Assembly: GCA_031411235.1 (NCBI GenBank)
Contig: JANOAR010000305.1
Span: 1 to 5,000, forward strand
DNA: 5,000 bases
Direction: 5' to 3'
DNA from: JANOAR01 sp031411235
GTDB taxonomy: Bacteria > Verrucomicrobiota > Verrucomicrobiia > Verrucomicrobiales > Verrucomicrobiaceae
Below, piece by piece: positions 1 through 5,000 of the stretch. The notes beneath the pieces are model-generated. The model was not told the origin of the DNA. It did no database searches and saw nothing but the letters and a program-made list of their open reading frames with translations. The translations under genes were made by a program, and so were the position numbers. Every line of letters begins with the position of its first letter. Position 1 is the first letter of the stretch.

Positions 1-56
1 ATCACTCGCGTGTAGTCTTCAAGGCTCTTTTTCATCAGTCGTGGCTCCATCAGCCA

Positions 57-135
57 CGGTGTCCTCATTTATGAGGCATCGACTCTATCCCTGCCTCCCG
101 GTCGCTACCCTTTCGGTGTCCTTTTCAATGAGGCA
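57..135. repeat. Imperfect 22-bp direct repeat, two copies 57 bp apart
   Basis: Copy one is 57-78 and copy two is 114-135. Both begin with CGGTGTCC and end with ATGAGGCA, and they differ at four of the six central bases; 18 of 22 positions match by hand alignment. The GAGGCA end of each copy is complementary to TGCCTC at 92-97, which lies between them, so in RNA either copy could pair with the middle segment. No function is known to me. The repeat could be a protein-binding pair, an RNA switch or a decayed duplication. Confidence 0.45.
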
Positions 136-153
136 CTGCGAAACTTGCAGCCA

Positions 154-181
154 CGCGAAAATTTATCTGGCAACTTTCGCG
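154..181 (+). other. Hairpin in the pilin upstream region
   Basis: CGCGAAA at 154-160 and TTTCGCG at 175-181 form a perfect 7-bp inverted repeat around a 14-base loop. No T-run follows, so it is not a typical intrinsic terminator in the forward direction. Read on the minus strand it is likewise not followed by a clear U tract. It may be a structured 5' leader element or an operator. The palindrome is clear but its role is unknown. Confidence 0.35.
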
Positions 182-284
182 CCACTTCGGTCTAATCGCA
201 CCTGGGGAGCCGCCTCGTCTAGGTCGCTTCTCTTCATAAAACATAACAATAATACAGCAAAGCAACCCGCACTCATAACACACT

Positions 285-968
285 ATGAAAAAGCGTAACT
301 ACACACGACAGGGCTTCACCCTGATCGAACTCTTGGTGGTCATCACGATCATCGCCATTCTCGCTGGCCTCGCCATGCCAGCGTTCACCACCGTGCAAGA
401 AAAGGCACGTATCATGGAAGGATCTAGCAACTGCCGCCAGATCATCATCGCCCTCAAATCCTACGCCGGTGACAACTCAGGCAACTACCCAGATGCCGAC
501 AAAGACGAGCAGCCCCAGACATCCAACGATGCCTTCCGTATGCTCATCAAAGGCCAGTATCTCTCCGATGAAAAAGTCTTCACCTGTGCAGGCAGCCCCT
601 TCAGAGGCGACAACAACATCGGCGAATCCCCCGACTATGAAGAAGCCCTGAAGCCCGGCGAAAACCACTGGGTCATGACCAAGCAACTCTCCGACTCCGC
701 GCCCTCCAATGCGCCCCTCGTGTTTGAGAACCCCGTCAGTGAATCCTGGCCCCCCGCATGGGATGCCAACGCCAAAGGCAAGCAAATCAAAGGCAGAGCC
801 TGGAAGAGCGGCAAAATTATCGTTGGCATGAACGATAGCAGCGTCAGCGCCGAACCCCTCGACGCCAAAGAAGGCGACAACGTCGGGCTCAAAATCAACA
901 AGACCAACAACAAGGATCTCTTCACCACCTACTCCGAGCAGGGCGAAGTCCTCCCCCTCGCTGAGTAG
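285..968 (+). CDS. Type IV pilin-like / type II secretion pseudopilin protein
   Basis: A 227-residue protein with a class III (type IV prepilin) leader. A short basic leader (K2, K3, R4, R8) ends at G10, followed by F11-T-L-I-E15. This gives the conserved Phe+1 and Glu+5, so the prepilin peptidase is expected to cut after G10 and methylate F11. Residues 11-34 form the hydrophobic N-terminal helix, which anchors the subunit in the inner membrane and packs the filament core. The rest is a polar, extracytoplasmic head with two cysteines (C50, C101) that could form a disulfide. Near the C-terminus (about 177-191), the stretch GKIIVGMNDSSVSAEP sits where many planctomycete and verrucomicrobial homologues carry a DGHV- or DGSV-type motif. 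Such proteins are usually present in many paralogues and their individual roles are poorly known. They may form filaments or secretion pseudopili. The ATG at 285 is chosen because it gives the correct leader. No clear ribosome binding site is visible. Codons mostly end in C, unlike the next gene. No pilus assembly genes are in view. Confidence 0.9.
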   Translation: MKKRNYTRQGFTLIELLVVITIIAILAGLAMPAFTTVQEKARIMEGSSNCRQIIIALKSYAGDNSGNYPDADKDEQPQTSNDAFRMLIKGQYLSDEKVFTCAGSPFRGDNNIGESPDYEEALKPGENHWVMTKQLSDSAPSNAPLVFENPVSESWPPAWDANAKGKQIKGRAWKSGKIIVGMNDSSVSAEPLDAKEGDNVGLKINKTNNKDLFTTYSEQGEVLPLAE

Positions 969-976
969 TTTCTAGC

Positions 977-994
977 CTCTCCCGAAAGGGCGAG
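977..994 (+). other. Small GAAA-loop hairpin just after the pilin stop
   Basis: CCC at 981-983 and GGG at 988-990 enclose the tetraloop GAAA (984-987). The stem extends through a single mismatch into CTC (977-979) pairing with GAG (992-994). It begins eight bases after the stop codon and precedes the main terminator, so it may protect the 3' end of the pilin mRNA. The structure is visible; the role is inferred. Confidence 0.35.
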
Positions 995-1017
995 CGCCGC
1001 AAAAATCAGCACACGTC

Positions 1018-1053
1018 GCGCCGCAGGAGTTCGCTCCTGCGGCGCTTCTGTTT
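1018..1053 (+). terminator. Intrinsic terminator of the pilin gene
   Basis: A perfect 12-bp GC-rich stem (1018-1029 paired with 1034-1045) closes a TTCG tetraloop at 1030-1033 and is followed by a T-rich tail, TTCTGTTT, at 1046-1053. This is the standard layout of a rho-independent terminator in the forward direction, 50 bp past the pilin stop codon. The tail is interrupted by C and G, so termination may be incomplete. An extra copy of the left-arm sequence GCGCCGC at 994-1000 could compete for pairing with the right arm. Confidence 0.8.
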
Positions 1054-1389
1054 GGGGGGCATTCGTGCTTCGTCAGCGCCGCCCGCTCTGACGCGCCTGA
1101 TAATGAATGACGAGGAGTTGGCAGACGAAGGATGCTCTTCCAACGGAATCTCAGCGGGCTGTGAAGAGTGCTCTCCATCAATAATTGCTGGAATTATGCA
1201 ACATGATTCGACTAACCACTAACCGACCCCTGCCCCACTCTACGCTGGCAAGGGCCGCGCCCTCGCAACGGCATCGTCCCCGGCAAGATGCAACTGCGCG
1301 GGCCGTGGGGCGGGTTTATGGGGCGAGTCACAAGCGGGGAGATGGCTTGCCTTTGCGAAGATCAACGGGTGAGCGTTCGTTTTGCAGCC
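1054..1389. other. Gene-free spacer between pilin terminator and dehydrogenase
   Basis: I find no supported gene here. Short open frames on both strands lack domain character. Visible structure includes an inverted repeat at 1071-1078/1084-1093 (eight pairs with a two-base bulge), 6-bp arms at 1135-1140/1163-1168, the AT-rich palindrome at 1181-1197, and a tandem duplication of ACTAACC at 1211-1224. The promoter of the dehydrogenase gene should lie here, but no convincing -35/-10 pair could be assigned. The + strand switches from C-rich to G-rich between about 1260 and 1320. The dehydrogenase reading frame is open upstream to at least an ATG at 1288, so part of this stretch could be coding if a start earlier than 1390 were used. 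Confidence 0.5.
1181..1197. promoter_or_regulatory. AT-rich inverted repeat, possible operator
   Basis: ATAATT at 1181-1186 and AATTAT at 1192-1197 are perfect inverted arms around a five-base centre (GCTGG). The stretch is the most AT-rich spot between the two + strand genes and lies about 190 bp before the chosen dehydrogenase start. That would suit a regulator-binding site or the neighbourhood of a promoter. No specific regulator can be named. Confidence 0.25.
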
Positions 1390-4260
1390 ATGATTCCACG
1401 ACACACTCGGCAGTTCCTGGTTGGCTTTGTATTGGCGCTGAGCCTAGGCGCGATGTGTGGGGCACACGCGGAGGGCACGATGCCGCAGGTCACGGTTGCG
1501 GAAGGTTATACCGTGGAGGTGGCTGCCGCGTCGCCGTTGGTGCAGCATCCGATCATGGGGTACTTGGATGATCGGGGGCGTCTCTATGTGGGTGATGCTG
1601 CGGGGGTGAATCTGAAGAAGGATGAGCTGGAGAAACAACGGCCCAATCGCGTGCTGATGCTGGAGGACGCTGACCATGATGGTCGCTTCGAGAAGCGTTC
1701 CGTATTCGCGGATCAGATGACGTTCCCCCAGGGGGCGTGTTGGCTTGCGGGTAGCCTTTACGTTTGCTCACCGCCGAGTCTGTGGAGGCTGACGGACACG
1801 GATGATGATGGGGTGGCGGACAAGCGCGAGGAGCTGGTGACGGGCTTCGACTACACGGGAAATGCGGCGGATATTCATGGGCCATTCCTGCATCCCAACG
1901 GTCGCCTTTACTGGTGCCATGGGCGCAAGGGACACAAGGTGCAGCGGGTGACGATGGTGAGTGGTCAGCGGGTCTTGGGCGAGGTGGTGCATGAAGGGAT
2001 GGCGTGTGGCATCTGGAGCTGCAAGCCTGATGGCAGCGAGGTCGCCTGGCATTCCCTGGGTTGTGGGGATAATCCGGTGGAGGTGGATTTCTCGCCCGAG
2101 GGCGACATCCTGGGCGTGCAGAATTTATACTTCAACCAGCCACGGGGCGACACGCTGGTGCATTGGCTGTACGGCGGTATTTACGAGCGTGCGGATCAGT
2201 TGCAGGCCATCGCGGGGCTGCCGCGTACGCTGGCGCAGATGCCAGTGGTGTATAACTTTGGCCATGTGGCGGTAAGCGGGTGCTGCCTCGCGAAGGTGGG
2301 GCAGGTGGCTGGGCCGTTGCAGATGTATGTGACACACTTCAATACCCAGCGCGTCGTGCGGGTGGAACTGCTGCCCGAGGGCGCGAGTTATAAGGCGACG
2401 GAGCATGAGTTTCTAAAGCTGCATGACCCGGATATTCACCTCACGGATGTGATGGAGGATAAGGATGGCTCGCTGCTCGTGATCGACACTGGGGGCTGGT
2501 TTCGCAGTGGTTGCCCGGCAAGTATGATGGAGAAGCCGGATGTCCTGGGGGCGGTGTATCGGGTGCGTAAGCAAGGGGTCGGTGGAGGCAACGAGAGTCC
2601 GACGCGCCCCGCTTTCGCTTCGCGGCTACGCAGCACGAGCAAGGCTACGGGGGAGTGGGTGGCGCAGCTTTCTGCCTCGGATTTGCGCCATGTTTTCCTC
2701 GCCTGCCAGGCGCTAGATCAGCTACCAAGTGTGCCGGAAGGCTGCGAGCCTGCGCTGCGGAAGGTGCTAAGTCGCGAGCTGGATGCGCCGACGGAGCACG
2801 CGGCGATGCACCTCGCTTACCATGTTTTCAAAGAGGTGCAGAGTTTGGAGAAAACGATGTCACCCATGCTGCTGCGGCGGTTGCTCGTCATCAATAGCCA
2901 CACGGCGGCGAATAACCCAGATCATCGTCTGGGGGGTTCCCATGCCGAAGACTACCTGGATGCGGCGGATGAGGCGCTGGCTCGGGCGGCGTTTGAGATC
3001 GTGAAGGCGTCGCCGTTGGCGGGGAGTTGTGCGGACAGGCTCACGGCGTGGTTGAAGCAGCCAGCGGTGTCGCGCGAGCGACTGCGGGCGCTCGCGCTCT
3101 ATACGCAGGCGATGGGGAATGAGGCGTCATCGCAGGCGCTGGTGACGGCGATGCTGGGACATGGCTCGGTGGCGGTGCAGGAGGCGGCGCTGCGGGTCAT
3201 CGCTGGAGGCGCTTTTTCTGCGACAACGAGCGTGGCCTGGGGGGAACTGGTGGAGGCGATGCTGCATGGGGCAACGGCGAGGAGTGGGACATCGGAGGCG
3301 AGGCTGCCCATCCTGCTGGACGCTATCGCTGAGCTCAAATCGGCACGCTTCGATGCCGCATTGCAGGGAATCGCCAGCGATGAGGCGCGAGCTGTGACGC
3401 TGCGCCTAAAGGCGCTGGGCGCACTCTCGACGAGCGGTGCGGGCAAGCTCGATGACTCGACTTTTGCCTTGCTGAGCAAGCTGCTCGCCGACCCTGCGAA
3501 TGCGACAGCGCGGATCACGGCGGCTGAGATGCTGGGCCATGCTCGGCTGAGTGATGAGCAGTTGCCCAGGGTGCTAGAGACGGTGCCGATGCTAGGGCCG
3601 CTGGAGCTGGGGTCGCTGCTGTCGGGCTTTAAAAAATACAAGCCGGAGCAAGGCAAAGCCATCGCGCTTGGTCTATCGAAGTCGCCTGTGCTGGGCAGCC
3701 TCCAAGAGAGTCTTTTCCGAACCGTCTTCAGCGGTTGGCCCGAGGAGGTGTTTCATCTGTTGCGCCCCGCCATCACAGCGGCTGAAGCGGCGACAGATGC
3801 CAAGAAGGCTAAGCTGGAAGCCCTGTCAATAAAGGCCGTGAAGGGCGATGCGGCAGCAGGGCGAAAGCTGTTCGAGACGGGGATGGGGACATGCATCGCC
3901 TGCCATAAGATTGGCGAAATAGGGCGGGCGATCGGGCCAGATTTGAGCAAGATCGGGGCGATTCGCCTGGAGCGAGATTTGCTGGAGAGCATTCTGTTTC
4001 CCAGCAACACGCTGGCGCGGGATTATGAGATGCACGCCATCGAGATGAGCGATGGCCAGTCATTGCTGGGGATCATCAAGAGCCACACAGCGGAGGGGCT
4101 GCTGCTGGTGGATGGGGTGGGGCAGGAAAAAACGGTGCGCCATGAACAGGTCGTCGCCGATGCGACGCTGGCGTTATCGCTCATGCCAATGGGGCTGGAT
4201 GCGACGCTGAGCGAGGCACAGTTGCTCGACTTGGTGGCTTATTTGCGCGGGCTGAGGTGA
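1390..4260 (+). CDS. Exported PVC-type dehydrogenase: beta-propeller, HEAT-like region and c-type haem domain
   Basis: A 956-residue protein from the ATG at 1390. That start gives a clean Sec signal peptide: basic N-terminus with R4 and R7, hydrophobic core at about 9-24, and an A-H-A site with cleavage after A27. An in-frame ATG at 1288 would add 34 residues and bury the signal. Residues about 30-396 resemble the 'putative membrane-bound dehydrogenase' propeller domain (TIGR02604 style, distantly like glucose/sorbosone dehydrogenases). They carry two D-x-D-x-D-G loops, at 93-98 and 136-141, that look calcium-binding. Residues about 400-815 are Ala/Leu-rich helical repeats of HEAT type, clearest near 598-605 and 694-720. 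Residues about 819-956 match the Planctomycete/Verrucomicrobial haem-binding domain (TIGR02603 style), with C835-I-A-C838-H839 attaching haem c and M932 or M934 in the MPMGL motif as likely distal ligand. It probably oxidises a sugar or alcohol outside the cytoplasm and passes electrons to its haem; substrate and cofactor are unknown. No clear ribosome binding site is seen. Confidence 0.88.
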   Translation: MIPRHTRQFLVGFVLALSLGAMCGAHAEGTMPQVTVAEGYTVEVAAASPLVQHPIMGYLDDRGRLYVGDAAGVNLKKDELEKQRPNRVLMLEDADHDGRFEKRSVFADQMTFPQGACWLAGSLYVCSPPSLWRLTDTDDDGVADKREELVTGFDYTGNAADIHGPFLHPNGRLYWCHGRKGHKVQRVTMVSGQRVLGEVVHEGMACGIWSCKPDGSEVAWHSLGCGDNPVEVDFSPEGDILGVQNLYFNQPRGDTLVHWLYGGIYERADQLQAIAGLPRTLAQMPVVYNFGHVAVSGCCLAKVGQVAGPLQMYVTHFNTQRVVRVELLPEGASYKATEHEFLKLHDPDIHLTDVMEDKDGSLLVIDTGGWFRSGCPASMMEKPDVLGAVYRVRKQGVGGGNESPTRPAFASRLRSTSKATGEWVAQLSASDLRHVFLACQALDQLPSVPEGCEPALRKVLSRELDAPTEHAAMHLAYHVFKEVQSLEKTMSPMLLRRLLVINSHTAANNPDHRLGGSHAEDYLDAADEALARAAFEIVKASPLAGSCADRLTAWLKQPAVSRERLRALALYTQAMGNEASSQALVTAMLGHGSVAVQEAALRVIAGGAFSATTSVAWGELVEAMLHGATARSGTSEARLPILLDAIAELKSARFDAALQGIASDEARAVTLRLKALGALSTSGAGKLDDSTFALLSKLLADPANATARITAAEMLGHARLSDEQLPRVLETVPMLGPLELGSLLSGFKKYKPEQGKAIALGLSKSPVLGSLQESLFRTVFSGWPEEVFHLLRPAITAAEAATDAKKAKLEALSIKAVKGDAAAGRKLFETGMGTCIACHKIGEIGRAIGPDLSKIGAIRLERDLLESILFPSNTLARDYEMHAIEMSDGQSLLGIIKSHTAEGLLLVDGVGQEKTVRHEQVVADATLALSLMPMGLDATLSEAQLLDLVAYLRGLR

Positions 4261-4271
4261 GCAACTCTCGA

Positions 4272-4281
4272 CGCCTAGGCG
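4272..4281. repeat. 10-bp perfect palindrome over the ispG stop codon
   Basis: CGCCTAGGCG is identical to its reverse complement and contains the ispG stop codon (CTA at 4275-4277 on the + strand). It lies in the narrow gap between two convergent genes. With no room for a loop it would form only a 3-bp hairpin, so it is not a recognisable terminator. It may be chance in GC-rich DNA. Confidence 0.3.
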
Positions 4282-5000
4282 GCCACAGCCACGGGTGCAT
4301 CGACCCATTTGCCATGCTCGCGGATGAGATCCACAAGGCGCGAGACGGCTTCGGCCTCGGGGATGTTGAACTTCACGGCCTGCTTGCCGACGTAGAGGTT
4401 GATCTTGTTGGGCGCACCGCCCACGTAGCCGAAGTCGGCATCGGCCATCTCGCCGGGGCCATTGACGATGCAGCCCATGATGGCGATTTTCACCCCCTTC
4501 AGATGCACCGTGGCGGCTTTGATTTTGGCGGTGGTGCTTTGCAAATCGAAGAGCGTGCGCCCGCAGCTCGGGCAGGCCACGTAGTCGGTCTTGAAGATGC
4601 GGCTGCCTGCGGCTTGCAGGATGTTGAAACTCAAGCGCATGGCCTGACCCGGCGCGTCCTCGCCCTGCACCAGGATGGCGTCGCCGATACCATCGCAGAT
4701 GAGGCTACCGAGGGCCGTGGAGGCGCGTAGCAGGCTGTTTAAAAAGCCGCCGTCGGTGGGGGATTGGCGCGATGCCGTCTCAGATTTCAAATCGCCAGCA
4801 GCGTCATCGGGCAACTCGGCTTTGAGCGTGTCTTTGAGGATGATGCTGTGGCGTGGCTGGAGCTTGGCTGCTAGCAGGCGATACGCGGGTATGGTTGGCA
4901 CGCCGAGGTTGTCGGCGACGGCGACGAGCTGGGCATCGGTGCTAGCGTTGAGTTGGGCGAGAGCGGCATCGTCGCGTGGATCGACTTCGACGACGCCTGC
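4275..5000 (-). CDS. ispG: 4-hydroxy-3-methylbut-2-enyl diphosphate synthase IspG (GcpE), C-terminal part
   Basis: Reading leftwards from the window edge, 241 codons are open before a TAG stop; the N-terminal portion lies beyond 5000. IspG converts 2-C-methyl-erythritol 2,4-cyclodiphosphate to HMBPP in the MEP isoprenoid pathway, in the cytoplasm, using a [4Fe-4S] cluster and reduced ferredoxin or flavodoxin. The cluster-binding domain is complete. Numbering from the window edge, C143-P-S-C146 and C177 provide the three cysteine ligands, and E184 in the GCIVNGPGE motif is the glutamate ligand. The motif CPSCGRTLFDLQ and the following ADADFGYVG stretch are family hallmarks. Upstream of these, residues about 1-125, including SLLRASTALGSLICDGIGDA, resemble the end of the long-form enzyme with an inserted central domain, as in chlamydiae and plants, rather than the short E. 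coli form. An internal GTG near 4901 is not the start. The gene is convergent with the dehydrogenase, with a 14-bp gap. Confidence 0.95.
   Translation of the reverse strand, partial: AGVVEVDPRDDAALAQLNASTDAQLVAVADNLGVPTIPAYRLLAAKLQPRHSIILKDTLKAELPDDAAGDLKSETASRQSPTDGGFLNSLLRASTALGSLICDGIGDAILVQGEDAPGQAMRLSFNILQAAGSRIFKTDYVACPSCGRTLFDLQSTTAKIKAATVHLKGVKIAIMGCIVNGPGEMADADFGYVGGAPNKINLYVGKQAVKFNIPEAEAVSRLVDLIREHGKWVDAPVAVAA

Larger units (their letters stand above)
1..284. other. Non-coding leader region upstream of the pilin gene
   Basis: No convincing protein is encoded here. One forward frame is open from the left edge to 298, but it runs past the pilin start and has no domain character, so it is read as chance. 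The stretch holds three perfect short inverted repeats: 6-bp arms at 41-46/52-57, 6-bp arms at 73-78/92-97, and 7-bp arms at 154-160/175-181. It also holds an imperfect direct repeat at 57-78 and 114-135. From about 234 to 284 the base content becomes clearly A-rich, which fits a promoter and 5' leader for the gene at 285. I could not pick out a trustworthy -35/-10 pair. There is also no purine-rich Shine-Dalgarno run before the ATG. The upstream neighbour gene lies outside the window. Confidence 0.5.

Noticed and set aside
41..298. Forward open frame of 85 codons before the pilin
   Set aside because: It overlaps the pilin start, has no domain or signal features, and lies over short repeats and an A-rich leader. 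It is read as chance.
972..1181. Minus-strand open frame of 69 codons in the intergenic region
   Set aside because: It runs through the pilin terminator hairpin, has no ribosome binding site and no recognisable domain. It is most likely a by-product of GC-rich non-coding DNA.
1188..1203. Possible sigma-54 promoter (TGG...TGCA)
   Set aside because: The spacing between the GG and GC elements is 6 bases rather than the required 10.
1211..1224. Tandem ACTAACC repeat as the beginning of a repeat array
   Set aside because: There are only two 7-bp units; this is too little to call an array or a regulatory repeat.
1288..1389. Upstream in-frame extension of the dehydrogenase from ATG 1288 (or 1318, 1342)
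   Set aside because: These starts would place 16 to 34 extra residues before a clean Sec signal peptide that begins at ATG 1390. No upstream start has a well-placed ribosome binding site.
1406..1458. Lipoprotein signal at C23 of the dehydrogenase
   Set aside because: The residues before the cysteine are G-A-M, which do not fit a lipobox; the A-H-A site after it fits signal peptidase I better.
1185..1571. Forward open frame of 128 codons in another frame overlapping the dehydrogenase start
   Set aside because: The product is arginine- and glycine-rich with no fold signature, and it overlaps the signal peptide region of the much better supported gene.
3099..3662. Minus-strand open frame of 187 codons inside the dehydrogenase gene
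   Set aside because: It is a serine- and alanine-rich shadow of the HEAT-coding region, with no domain and no independent start signals.
4257..4730. Forward open frame of 157 codons opposite ispG
   Set aside because: It is antisense to the conserved iron-sulfur domain of ispG, which is certain from its motifs.

Overview
The window looks like chromosomal DNA from the Planctomycetes-Verrucomicrobia-Chlamydiae group, most likely a verrucomicrobium. Three things point there. One is a secreted dehydrogenase of the beta-propeller plus HEAT plus C-terminal haem type, which is abundant in Planctomycetes and Verrucomicrobia. The second is a type IV pilin-like protein of the kind found in many copies in those phyla. 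The third is the C-terminal part of a long-form IspG, which carries the central insert known from chlamydiae, plants and related bacteria. The lineage is inferred from protein style only.

Layout. Bases 1-284 hold no convincing gene. They contain short hairpins, an imperfect 22-bp direct repeat and an A-rich stretch before the first gene. Bases 285-968 (+) encode a prepilin-like protein with a textbook class III leader. A strong hairpin with a U-rich tail (1018-1053) ends that transcript. Bases 1054-1389 are a gene-free spacer with further small inverted repeats. Bases 1390-4260 (+) encode a 956-residue exported protein with an N-terminal propeller-type dehydrogenase domain, a helical HEAT-like middle and a C-terminal CxxCH haem domain. 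Only 14 bp later, on the opposite strand, lies the 3' end of ispG (4275 to beyond 5000), which runs off the right edge.

The three genes do not form one operon. The pilin is closed off by its own terminator, the dehydrogenase appears to have its own transcript, and ispG converges on it. The pilin acts at the cell envelope, the dehydrogenase is predicted to act outside the cytoplasm with its own haem as electron acceptor, and IspG is a cytoplasmic iron-sulfur enzyme of isoprenoid synthesis. Nothing in the sequence links the three jobs.

The most notable non-gene signal is an abrupt change of GC skew on the + strand. It goes from C-rich (pilin through about 1260) to strongly G-rich (from about 1320 on). 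I see no CRISPR array, tRNA, rRNA, insertion sequence or integrase in the window.
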